From: Stomoxys calcitrans
Lineage: Eukaryota > Arthropoda > Insecta > Diptera > Muscidae
Assembly: GCF_963082655.1 (NCBI RefSeq)
Contig: NC_081553.1
Span: 36,281,509-36,345,508 of the forward strand
Direction: 5' to 3'
DNA length: 64,000 nt
Below the pieces are notes generated by a model that saw only the letters and a program-made list of their open reading frames with translations, was not told the DNA's origin and ran no database searches. Each line of letters begins with the position of its first letter. The first letter of the stretch is position 1. This document shows, one piece after another, positions 33,901 through 43,600 of the stretch. Position numbers and translations under genes: made by a program.

Positions 33901-34138
33901 TTTTTGTAAATACATATAGAAAATTATTGGCACTTACATATTCACATTTTGATAATTGTAATGTTTTTATTTCGCGCAGCGTATTTAATGAGATATTTCC
34001 AAATTTGTTCTTCAAAGCCACCTTCTTTATGGCCACTGGACATTTTCTATGTAAATCTATAGCTTTGAAGACACAACCATGAACTCCTTCACCAATTTTC
34101 TCCAATATTTTATAACGACTTGGAGCATAATCGTCCAT
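24981..34138 (-). CDS. Cdk20: Cyclin-dependent kinase 20 (CCRK)
   Basis: Six exons, 34138-33938, 33869-33681, 30160-29921, 29735-29629, 28281-28158 and 25010-24981, join in frame to 296 residues. Visible kinase parts: glycine loop GEGVHGCVFKA with lysine VAIKK; C-helix LNTLREIK; IIHRDIKPANLL catalytic loop; DFGLARL; activation segment SPQVSTRWYRAPE; VDMWASGCVVAEML; GTTDIEQLALVIRTLGTPR; and PKNRLTAEEAIKHEYFQR at the end. The NTLREIK helix and the GTTDIEQL block match CDK20 (fly CG6800) rather than cell-cycle CDKs. CDK20/CCRK activates MAK-type kinases and tunes cilium length and Hedgehog signalling. The last coding exon is only 30 nt, behind a 3.1-kb intron full of repeats; intron 2 is 3.5 kb. 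The product lacks the roughly 50-residue tail of the human protein. A perfect X-box lies upstream at 34224-34238. Confidence 0.92.
25311..26460. mobile_element. Possible inverted-repeat element (TATTCTGAAT ends)
   Basis: The left end has two tandem ~50-bp copies starting 'CCTATTCTGAATAACAAT' (about 25311 and 25361). The right end near 26370-26450, read backwards, has CCCAATTCTGAAAACTCCTA. The interior includes a SINE scrap (25728-25840) and a LINE tail scrap. The element boundaries are uncertain. Confidence 0.35.
26040..26230 (+). pseudogene. LINE C-terminal zinc-knuckle scrap
   Basis: Reads NMQDVCPACNQGQHA then STRSLWKHLI, parallel to DVCPDCNQGPHD...RSLWTHPI of LINE-alpha. It lies in Cdk20 intron 5. 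Confidence 0.5.
26950..27160 (+). pseudogene. Non-LTR RT scrap (GVPQ motif)
   Basis: A frame reads VRVDGFTSDEYKLTTGVPQN then FLIFIDNALNRTSNTTYSFA. This corresponds to the RT motifs ending just before the catalytic YADD, which is lost here. It is a transposon fragment in Cdk20 intron 5. Confidence 0.65.
27931..28060 (+). mobile_element. tRNA-derived SINE (family D), internally deleted
   Basis: Starts GGAGGCCACCGTAGTGCAGA with a promoter-like A region and a GGTTCGAATC B box (27985-27994). It then skips to the SINE tail AGAAGTTTGCCCC...TTCCTTAGTGGAATG. Longer copies, reversed, are at 31815-32100 and about 59222-59437. Confidence 0.7.
28541..29540 (-). repeat. Family A repeat in Cdk20 intron 3-5 region
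   Basis: Left border AACAAGTAAAAAGGCCGAAC, right border GGTGGTGGGTATAAAAA. Modules with GCTATATCCAAATATAG-like cores sit near 28949, 29101 and 29257 (152-156 bp apart). It lies in intron 4 of Cdk20. It contains a perfect 28-bp hairpin at 28690-28753. Confidence 0.8.
28690..28753. repeat. Perfect 28-bp hairpin in family A
   Basis: Arm 28690-28717 (ACCGGCATATCGG...) is exactly complementary to 28726-28753, around an 8-nt loop. Confidence 0.95.
30322..30558. mobile_element. mariner MITE, copy 1 (237 bp)
   Basis: Terminal inverted repeats TTGGGTTGCCCAAAAAGTAA and its complement, flanked by TA on both sides. No transposase frame. It lies in Cdk20 intron 2. Confidence 0.9.
30945..31257 (+). repeat. 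Family B repeat, left part only
   Basis: Starts TTTTTTATACCCTCCACCAT and runs through one GATATAGCTGCCATATAAAC module to GAGGGCGCAAT. It is cut off by family G sequence. Just before it, ACAGCTGAGTACAATTTTTT is the inverse of a motif in the repeats near 50130 and 57405. Confidence 0.7.
31815..32100 (-). mobile_element. tRNA-derived SINE (family D)
   Basis: Reverse-oriented copy. On the minus strand it begins TTGGAGGCCACCGTAGCGCA and has a GTTCGAATCC B box (complement near 32051-32060). It ends in the 'GTTCCTTAGTGGAATCGTCA' tail. Confidence 0.75.
32465..33413 (-). repeat. Family A array, truncated
   Basis: Five modules with (G)GCAGCTATATC-type cores near 32597, 32737, 32890, 33037 and 33163. 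It has the GACGGACGGACAGACACACG stretch but lacks the terminal hairpin. Confidence 0.75.
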
Positions 34139-34223
34139 ATTTTAGCTGGAAACCGAATGAACTGTCCATTTTTTATGCTGTTGTTGTTAACTATCGTTTT
34201 TTTCGGTCAATTTGTTGTGGAGG

Positions 34224-34238
34224 GTTGTCATTGACAAC
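34224..34238. promoter_or_regulatory. RFX X-box upstream of Cdk20
   Basis: GTTGTC-ATT-GACAAC is a perfect fit to RYYNYY-N3-RRNRAC and is itself a 6-bp inverted repeat. It ends 86 bp before the Cdk20 ATG (34138). RFX factors use such sites to switch on ciliary genes in flies; this is family knowledge, and binding here is inferred. Confidence 0.7.
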
Positions 34239-34239
34239 A

Positions 34240-34708
34240 GTTGTCCTTTTAGTTATCTTCCAATCACCCCGGACAACCAGCAGATAACTTAGAGGGTAGT
34301 TAATGTTTGTTGCTTGAAAGGACAATTAGTCCTTGATACAAAGCAGAAGGTTCGCATGATGGGCTACAATTTTGGCTAAAATTTACTCCAGGAATAAAAA
34401 AAATCAAACAGGAAAGAAGAATTTTAAGAAAAAATAATATAATATATAAAAAATGTTGATAAAATTTTCTATAGAAATACAATTTTGACAAAAATTGTCT
34501 AGAGAATTAAATTTTACAAAATATACTATACAAATATAAAATTTTGATAGATTTTTCTACAAAAAAAGTCTTTAGAGTTCGTTTACGGGAAGACCTTTTG
34601 TTTTATGCGTTGGTATGAAAAAGCACCAGAATTTCAATTCAAATTTGATTTTTGTCTTATTAGCTCTTGTTAGGTATATTTCACAGTGTAGTGCAATATG
34701 CAAATTTT
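34240..34708. other. Cdk20 upstream spacer with short AT repeat
   Basis: No gene seen. 34440-34560 holds a degenerate ~30-bp repeat of the 'AATTTTGACAAAAATTGTCT' type. Similar runs are at 36640-36880, 37150-37290, 53090-53245 and 63730-63960. Confidence 0.45.
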
Positions 34709-34800
34709 GGCCATGAATATTCTACTAAGGAACAGGGGCAAACTTCTCACATATCAATGAGTGCAGTCCGATAAGGGGCCTCCTTTTTATAGCCGAGTCT
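34709..34800 (-). mobile_element. Family D SINE, tail part
   Basis: GGCCATGAATATTCTACTAA through GGGGCCTCCTTTTTATAGCC matches the 3' part of the D SINE. The tRNA head is missing. Confidence 0.65.
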
Positions 34801-34918
34801 AAAAGTAACAGCTGATAACTGACAGAAGAAAGAATGCAATTACAGAGTCACAAGAGGTGAAAAATTTTGTCAACGCCGACTATATGAAAAATCCGCAATT
34901 ACTTTTTGGGTAACCCAA
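34801..34918. mobile_element. mariner MITE, copy 2 (half)
   Basis: From AAAAGTAACAGCTGATAACT to the TTTTTGGGTAACCCAA terminus. Only one terminal repeat remains, followed by TA. Confidence 0.8.
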
Positions 34919-34920
34919 TA

Positions 34921-35252
34921 TTTACGTAGAATCTTTCTCTCAAATACTCCACGCACTGCCTCATCTGCTTTGACAAGTACCCATGCTTCAGAACCATATA
35001 TCAGCACGGGTAGTATCAGTGTCTTGTATAGTGTAATCTTCGTCTGTCGAGAGGTGGCCTAGTTTCTAAACTGCTTACTTAGTCAAAGTAGCATTTGTTT
35101 GCCAGTATTATTCTCCGCTTAATCTCAAAACTGGTGTCATTCATTTCGGTTACGGCGGTGCCGAGGTAGATAAAGTTACTGACTGTCTCAAAGTTGTGGT
35201 TCCCAACTTTCTCCATTTTTTTTATCTGCTCGGTTGTGCAAGGCTTTTTGGG
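34921..35252 (-). pseudogene. LINE-gamma RT scrap
   Basis: The minus strand reads [40 protein letters not shown] and IKRRIILANKCYFD, nearly the same as the longer copy at 57533-59222. Confidence 0.85.
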
Positions 35253-35852
35253 ATATAGTTGGCATATAAACCGATCTTCGGTCTTGACTTCTCGAGCCTC
35301 TATAGGGCGCAATTCTCGTCCGATTTGACTGAAATTTGCACCTGGTGTTTTGGTGTCACTTGCAACAACTGTTCTAAGTACGGTTCAAATCGGTTCATAA
35401 CCTGATATAGCTGCCATATAAACCGATCTGGGATCTTGACTTCTTGAGCCTCTAGAGGGCGCAGTTATTGTCCACTGCTGATTTTGTACAACGGCTTCTC
35501 CCATGACCTTCAACATACATGTGAAATATGGTCTGAATCGATCTATAGCTTGATACAGCTCCCATATAAACCGATCTCCCAATTTTGCTTCTTGAGCTCC
35601 TAAAGGGCGCAATTCTTATTCGAATTGGCTGAAATTTTACACAATGACTTTTACTATGGTCTCCAACATTCAATTTATTTATGGCCCGAATCGGACTACA
35701 ACTTGGTATAGCTCCAATAGCATAACAGTTCTTATTTATTATTCTTGGTTTGCCTAAAAAGAGAAACCGCACAAAGAACTCGACAAATGCGATCTATGGT
35801 GGAGGGTATATAAGATTCGGCTCGGTCGAACTTAGCACGCTCTTACTTGTTT
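35253..35852 (+). repeat. Family B repeat, right part with terminus
   Basis: Several 'CTCTAGAGGGCGCA' modules, then GGTGGAGGGTATATAAGATT, a hairpin TTCGGCTCGGTCGAA and the TTACTTGTTT end. Confidence 0.8.
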
Positions 35853-36300
35853 ATATTCACATTTTCAAGGTACGTATAGCAATTAAGGTAAGCTTTAGGT
35901 TTTCAAATACACTCAATTTCAAGGTAAGTATGGATAGACACTTTTGGTTTTAATGCAGGTAAGTATATCTTTTCAACTAGGGTTTTGTGCAATATTCACT
36001 TTAGGGTAGGTTTAACTTTTACACAATTTAAAGCTTTAAGCTCCTTTTAGGTTAAGTTACATTTAGGGTAAATATGTATATAACAAGATCTTTCTTTCTA
36101 AGTGGTAAGTATTGGTTACACAGGTATGTAGGTATTTTCAAGGGTAATGTTCAAATCTACAATTTTCAATTTTATTTAGGAGAATTTACACTTTTGAGTT
36201 TTATACAATTTAACTTTACGTTTAGTTACTTTTGTGTTTCTTTTAATTCCACTTTCTATGTACTTCTTTAGTTCAATTTATATACCATGTATGAACATAG
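35853..36300 (+). other. Intergenic stretch rich in splice-donor-like words
   Basis: No gene recognised. AAGGTACGT, AAGGTAAGC, AAGGTAAGTA, CAGGTAAGTA, GTGGTAAGTA and CAGGTATGT occur between about 35867 and 36126. It may be a decayed tandem repeat. Confidence 0.45.
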
Positions 36301-36640
36301 TATGTGTTGTTATTTTTTTTCTTTGACTTGTAACACCGTCACGGGAGGTAAGCGAGGCGATCGAATTAATGGTCAACGAAACATTTAAACAGGTCTGCAG
36401 TTGATTATACCCGCAGCCTCCTGTTGTCACTGGAATTCAGCGAAATACAACAAAGCACCTGTGGCTAGCGGCCGCCCGCACACGCATATGTGCGAGTGTG
36501 TATGTTCATGTGATGGTTGGCCCGCTAGATACAGTGCTGAAATTCAAAATAGGACTACAGTCGACGAAAAAAGTTTAGGACTATCCTAAACAGAGATAAA
36601 AAAGTCAAAGAAGTTTTTTAAAGAAAAAGAATTTTCACAT
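36301..36640. other. Unassigned intergenic sequence
   Basis: More GC-rich than its surroundings, with CTAGCGGCCGCCCGCACACG near 36461. Short open frames here show no recognisable domain. I see nothing else. Confidence 0.35.
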
Positions 36641-36875
36641 ATTTTTTATAAAAATTAGTTTGGCAAATTACCCCTTAGAAATAAAAGGTTTACAAAATTT
36701 TCCAAATAAAAAAAAAAAAAAAACAAATAAAAACTGACAAATTTTTTAATAAATAAAATTCATAAAAGTCGAATTTCGATACAATATTCCAAAGCATAAT
36801 TTTGACAAAATATTTTTAAGAATTTAAATTTTGACACAAATTTCTATAGAAGAATTTTGACAAAACTTTTCATAG

Positions 36876-37145
36876 GTTAGGTTAGGTTAGATTAAAAAGA
36901 GGGTGCAGATATTAATCCGCCACATGCCACTATGGACATACACCTAAGCCAGTAATCGGCTTCTTATGCGCTCTAAAAACTATAAAGTAACCTCTAAAAA
37001 GAATATTTTAAGTTAGGAATTCCGTGCTACTTACAAAATCCTTAATTGTTTTCAATACCACTCCCCAAAGTTGGTTCATGTCTGATATGAGAGAAGGCGT
37101 TAATCTCTTTCTTACACTGCAAGACTGTTCGTGACCTTACCGTCC
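36876..37145 (-). pseudogene. LINE-beta 3' end with (AACCT) tail
   Basis: Matches the 3' UTR at 22305-22480 ('GAGGGTGCAGATATTAATCC'). On the minus strand it ends in AATCTAACCTAACCTAACC. A scrap of the RNase H coding end (AGAGAAGGCGTTAATCTC) follows with an internal deletion. Confidence 0.75.
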
Positions 37146-37280
37146 TGCCAATAACATTTTTTAACAGAAATATAATTTTGACAAATATTTTATAAAAATA
37201 TAATTTTTCCTAAAATTTTTGAACAAATATTTTTAGAAATGATATTTTACAAAAATTTCTATGGAAGTAAAAGTTTGGCA

Positions 37281-38790
37281 AATAGTTTTTAAACAAGTAA
37301 AAAGGAGTTATATACAACCAAAATTTCGTCATAATCCGATGAAAAATGCAAAATGTATGCCGCCATAACAGCTATATCGAAATATGGTCCGGTTTTGACC
37401 AAATTCGGCACGGACATTGAGTGGTCTAATAAGTTCAAGTCATTGTTCAATTTTGTAGAACAAAATATGGTTTTTTTTGGTACCTACATATATTCAAATA
37501 TAAACTGAACCATATACGATACGGATGTCGAAAAGCCTAACATAAGTCACTGTGTCAAATTATAAATGCGCCTTTTAGGGGACCAAGACTTAAAATCAAG
37601 AGATTGGTCTACACGGCAGCTACATCCAAATCTGAACCGATCTGAACCAAATTGAAGAGGGATATCGAAGGCCAACAACTCACTGTCCCAAATTTCGGCG
37701 ACATCGGACAATAAAAGCGCCTTTTATGGGTCCAAAACAATAAATTAAGAGATCGGTCTATATGGCAGTTATATCCAAATCTGAACTGATCTGGGTCAAA
37801 TTGCAAAAAGCAGTCGAAGAACCTAACGCACACACTGTACCAAATTTCGGAGAAATCGGACAATAAATGAGCCTTTTATGGGCTTAAGACCTTAAATCGA
37901 GAGATCAGTATATGTGCAAGCTATATCCAAATCTGAACTAATCTGAGCCAATTAAAGAAGGATGTCGAAGGCCCTAGCAAAACTAACTGTCCCAAATTTC
38001 GGCGACATCGGACAATAAAAGCGCCTTTAATGAGTCCAAAACCTTAAATCAAGAGATCGGTCTATATGGCAGTTATATCCAAATCTGAACTGATCTGGCT
38101 CAAATTGTAGAAATATGTCGAAGAGCCGAACACAACTCACTGTACCAAATTTTAGAGAAATCGGACAATAAATGAGCCTTTTATGAGCCCAAAACCTTAA
38201 ATCGAGAGATGGGTCTATATTCAAATCTGGACCGATCTGGGCCAAATTGAAGAAGGATGACGAAGACCTAACGCAACTCACTGTCCCAAATTTTGGCGAA
38301 ATCGGACAATAAATGCGCCTTTTATGGCCCCAAAACCCTAAATCGAGAGATCAGTCTATATCAAAATTTGGACCGATCTGGGCCAAATTGAAGAAGAATG
38401 TCGAAAACCTTCACAACTCACTGTACTAAATTTCGGAGAAATCGGATAATAAATGCGGCTTTTATGGGCCTAAGACCTTAAATCGAGAGATCGGTCTAAA
38501 TGGCAGCTATATCCAAATCTGGACCGATCTTGACCAAATTGAAGAGGGATATCGAAGGGCGTAACACAACTCACTGTACCAAATTCCGGCGAAATCGGAC
38601 AATACATGGCCCCAAAATCTTAAATCGAGAGATCGGTCTATATGGCAGTTATATCCAAATCTGTACCGATCTTGGTCAAATTGAAGAAGGATGTCGAAGA
38701 GCCTAACAAAGCTCACTGTACCCAATTTTGGCGAAATCATACAATAAATGCGCCTTTCATGGGCCCAAGACCTTAAATCGGCGGATCGGA
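37281..38790 (-). repeat. Family A array with eight ~147-bp modules
   Basis: Begins AACAAGTAAAAAGG. The word 'CTCACTGTNCCAAATTTCGG' recurs near 37680, 37832, 37989, 38140, 38281, 38421, 38570 and 38714 (140-157 bp apart). The far end with the GGTGGTGGGTATA border is missing. Confidence 0.85.
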
Positions 38791-39079
38791 AAGTTGTTAA
38801 TTGTCGAAAGTTGTTAATTTTCCTGCAACAAATTATTTTGAATCTCAACGACCCAAGGTACAAATTTGTCGTTGAAAGGCACTCTTTGCAAGCCATCATA
38901 TAACAACAACAACAATATATCCATAATTAAGGCAAAAAACCATCTAATCAGCCAATGCATGTGCTTTGCTTGTTTGGGTTGTGGTGTTTTTGTTTTCTTT
39001 GTTCGGCCGGCTCGCGCTGCTTTGTCTCGTTCGTTTTACTACTGCTCGCGGGTTTTCCTCTATCACACTCTACTATTAC
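38791..39079. other. Unassigned intergenic sequence
   Basis: AT-rich with a few AAC-type microsatellite bases. No gene or known repeat recognised. Confidence 0.35.
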
Positions 39080-39550
39080 CCTTAAAAACAAATTTTAATT
39101 ATTTTGGTATTGAAACTCATGATCTCATGTTTGGTAGTCGTGCACGCAACCTCTAGCCTACCGACATCATCTTCTCTAAGATGAAATAAATCAATAAGTA
39201 CTGCTGCACAGTAATAAATGCAACAAAACAAAAGAAACAAACAAAAATTGTAAAATTTAATGATCTTTGCCCTAACAGGCAAAAAAAACTTGAAAAATTA
39301 AAAATTCGGCAGAGTTTGGCCAGGTTTCGAACCTGGGTACACATAGCAACAGGAAGAGCCATTGTCGTTGTCTTAGCGTTTGAAGCCATCAATACAACTT
39401 CCAACAGATGCACAAAATCATGTGTAATACGGAAGAAGTGTAATTTGTCACAGAAAGAATGTCTGTCATTACACAAAAATTCATGCATTGCATGAATTTA
39501 GGGTTGTCGAGTGTGGTTAATGTGGTAATTGTATCATAGATGCGTTTTCG
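39080..39550 (-). mobile_element. Family E repeat with tRNA-like arm, copy 2
   Basis: Contains CCAGGTTTCGAACCTGG (39320-39336), a perfect 5-bp T-stem with a TTCGAA-type loop when read on the minus strand. Flanks match 41135-41440. Confidence 0.65.
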
Positions 39551-40587
39551 CTATTACTACGATTCAAATACAACTACATTCAAATACAACTCAAATACAA
39601 GTTTCACATATAAGTTTGGTAGTTGGTTTTTTCTAAGAGTTATTTTTTTTCTGTGCATTGACCCATTGAGTAACCTTCACTTTTACTCAACAAGTCATAT
39701 GCCGTAAAGGAAAAATTTCTCCCACCCCCACCCCCATCCACTCAATATAATGACACCACATGTTAATGTTTACGTTTTATGGCATCAAAATAAAAACAGA
39801 ATATTTTCGAATATACCCCAAAGAGGAAGAATCAAAACAAAGCAGGAAATGTTTTGTAAACAAACCTTGATTTTGTTTACAAACAAACCTGTTGCTTAAT
39901 ATTTATTTTGGTTTTTTTTTCGTCATGAAAAAAGTAAGAGATGTCAAAATTACGCGCATGCGTTTGAAGTATCCTTGGTAGGGATTGTCACCTAATTGTC
40001 ATTTCATAGGGATACACATTTTTCAATTTATACGTTTGGAAAAATTTTTTCTCTTACAAAGTTGAAAAGAAAAATTATTATAAATATTAAGAAAATGCAT
40101 TTATTAATAATTTAAAGGTGACAAAACAATTAAAAACCCACAAACACTTATGTTTATACAAACATATAGACAAGTAACATAGAAATTCGCAAATTATTGT
40201 GTGACATATCACAGTTAATGTATGTCGAAAAGGTTTTCACCAGTGCAAGTAAATGAAAAATAATTTGAAACAAAATTCTGGAGAAAAACAGATGCTAATA
40301 ACTTTGAAAAATATGCCATAAATAATTAAAAGAGCATTTAATGATTATTGCTGAAAATTTTTGTGTGAAAATTTATATTAATCTAAAAGGCAACCCAAGT
40401 AAATCCTGTCCTGGAAATCTATTCAATTTCGTATACTTTTAAATATTTTACTTTAATTTGACATTAAAAAGAAAAACTTTGTTCATGTCGTTACACTTTA
40501 ATCTGTTGAAAAGAAAAAATAATAAAAACTTTGTGCAAATATGGCACTTTACGACTTCTCTATAAGTAAATTTGCGTATTAACTTTT
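39551..40587 (+). other. GABA-B-R1 upstream region
   Basis: About 1 kb of AT-rich sequence before the first coding exon. It should hold the promoter and leader, but I see no decisive element. No repeat family recognised past about 39650. Confidence 0.4.
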
Positions 40588-40638
40588 ATGTGTAACCTTA
40601 CAGAGGAACTTCGTGTAGATAAAACTCACATCAACATC

Positions 40639-43600
40639 ATGCGGTCATGGCCATTGCTTACTTGGGTCGTATTACTGACATTAATTACTGTCATATACGG
40701 AAGGACTGCTAAGAGATCTGATGTTTACATAGCTGGATTTTTCCCCTATGGCGATGGTGTGGAGAATTCAGATACAGGACGTGGTGTTATGCCAAGTGTA
40801 AAGTTGGCTTTATCGCATGTTAATGAACATCCAAGGATATTGACCAATTATCGTCTGCATATGTGGTGGAATGATACAGAAGTAAGTTTAATTTGATGTT
40901 GTATGTTTAATAGGGCATGTAGATAAGATAACAAGCAAAAAGGCATTATGTTGGAACTTGGGATAGCCACCGTCTCGGATGTCTTCTTCTTCTATTATTT
41001 AAGGAAAGGCAAAAGTCGGGCGGAGCCGACTATATAATACCCTACACCTACTCTACAATTATAAATTCGAGCAATATACCGGGCCCGCTCCGCTGCGCCT
41101 TCCTTTTGCTTTATATGAAACAAAAACTTGCATCTCCGATTAATGATCTCGCCCTAACAGGCAATATACTTGAAAAATGAAAAATTCGGCAGAGCCCGGC
41201 CAGGATTCGAACCTGGGCACACGGAGCAACAGAGTGAGCTATTGCCGTTGTCTTAGCGTTCGAAGCCGTCAATACAACTCCCAACAGATGATCAAAAAAT
41301 CATGTGTGGTACGGAAAAAGTATAATTTACCACAGACAAAATGTCTGCCATTACACAAAAATACATGCATTGGGTACAGCTAATAGACAGTGTTGTCGAG
41401 CGGGGTTAATGTGGTAATTGTATCATATATACGTTTTCCCTATTAATACGATTCAAATTCAACATACCAACGCACGACCCTTGAAGCCATCACACCTAAT
41501 ATGGTTGAAAAGTCTTCTAGCCAAAGACGAAACGCGTCCCATAGTGGTTGGTGCTGCTATCTTTGGCTTTCTTTTTCCCTTTGCATCTCCGATTATTGAG
41601 TTCGTCTCGACAGAGAAACAAACAAAAATTGTTAAATTTAATGATCTCGCCCTAACAGGCAAAAAAACTGAAAAACTTTTCCTTTGAATATTTATTTTCG
41701 AAGTAAAGTAAAGAGCTTTAAGTTAATAGTATATCGCTTGTCTGACAGTTTTTACAATATAAGTGCCTTTATCTGAATCCCATAAGATATTGGTCTACGA
41801 AATTAAGTTTGGATGTAAGATGTACTCCATTCTTAAAATACTTTATTTCAGACCGATATTCTGAGCTGATCCCCCAGACACTTGGTCCGTTGAGCCCCTT
41901 ATTACGATGCTCAGTAAAAAATTGCTATTTCTGGGGTATTTTGGGAAAGGGGTAGACCCCCGGAAAATTGGTCCCGAAAGTGGGTATCAATTCCTGCTCT
42001 ACCCCCAATACCTTTCATTTAAGCCCCACATTGACATGGTCGGTAAGTATGCCCGATTTAGGAGTGCTTTGGGGGAGTAGGGTGGTTCCCCAAACACTAA
42101 GCGCTGAAAATATATGAGAAACGTGCTCTATTCTCATATATCTATATATCATTTATTTGAACCCCATATTGCCATTGGTCTCACAATTGGGTATCAAATT
42201 CGTTTTCTAATCTCTAGTACCATTCACTTAACCCCTTTTATTACAAAAGACAGCAAATATAGCCGGTTTGTGGTATGGGCCCTAAAAACTATGAATATCG
42301 ACCTCCACTGTCTTAAAGACCCAACTTGATTTGGTGAGCATATACGTCCGATTTGGGGGTTGTTATGGTGGTAGGACGACGTCCCCTGTATAGGTGGTCC
42401 AGAATGTTGATATCAGATTCATGGTCTACTCAAAAATACCTTTCATTTGAGCCCCATTTCTCCATAGTCGGCAAACATGACCGGTTTGGGGTGTGTTTTG
42501 GGAGATGGGGCGGCCACACAGTGACTTGGCTTTGAAAATATATATCAGATACGTGTTCTACTCTAAAATGCCTCTTATTTGAGCCTCATATTGCAATGGT
42601 CAGCAAATACTTCCTATTTGGATGGTGTTATGGCCTCATAGACACTTTTCCGAATATTGATATCAGATTTGTGCTTTACTTCCAAAGACCTTTCATTTGA
42701 GCGCCATATTGCAATGGTCGTAAATTAGTCCTCTTTGAGGGGTGTTCTCGACGATGGGCGGCTCCCCAAATACTTGGTCCCACCTCTGGATATCAGATTC
42801 GTATTCTACACTCAAATACCTTTTATTTAAGCCCCATATTGCCATGATCAGTAAATAAGTCATGTTTGGGGGGGGGGGGCGTTTTGGGGAAGAGGTGGAC
42901 CCTTGGTCCCACATTTGAATATCAGTATTTTACTCGCAAATACCTTTCATTTGATTCCCATATTGCCATGATCAGTAAATAAGTCATGTTTGGGGGCCGT
43001 TTTGGGGAAGGGGTGGACCCCCATAAACCTGGTCTCACATATGGATATCAGATTCATATTTTATTCGTCCCCCAAATTTTAGTGGTCACTTAACTCTTGG
43101 TCCGACGATTGAATGTCAGATACGTTTTCTTATCTTAAATACCTTTCATTTGAGTCCCATATTGTCGTGATTGCTGCATATATATATTTGGTATATTATA
43201 GGTACCTCATCCGAAATTTGGAAACAAAATTTTTGTTTTTAGGTTACTATAAGAGAGCATACAAAATTTCGGTTAAATAGCAAAACCCATCTCCGAGATC
43301 TGGCGTTTCTGAAAATTAGGGTAAGGGTCCGCCCCCCCTTCAGATATCCAAAAATTTAGTACCCTATTTTTACCACGGGATCGTTATGCACCATCTGTGA
43401 AAATTTCTAGAAAATCGGTTCAGTCGTTTCTGATTCTATAAGGAACACACAAACAACCCTCTCCCCCCTATATTCATATTTAATTTTGTGATACTCGAAA
43501 GAGGGGCGGAACCTTCCCCTTACCCCATTTTTCAAAACTCCAGATCTCGGAGATGGTTGAATTGATTTATGCCAAATTTTGTATGGTAAGCCAAAAACAC

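Noticed and set aside
36074..36589. Two short open frames of 60-65 codons
   Set aside because: No recognisable domain and no splice or promoter context.
36878..36893. Interstitial telomere
   Set aside because: Only three units of AGGTT, attached to a LINE 3' end; flies lack this telomere repeat.
37281..38790. CRISPR-like or other repeat-spacer array
   Set aside because: Eukaryotic context. The ~147-bp units are similar along their whole length, with no constant repeat and unique spacers.
40882..40896. Read-through end of GABA-B-R1 exon 1
   Set aside because: GTAAGT donor and phase-0 join to exon 2 give the family sequence WWNDTE-CNAAVG.
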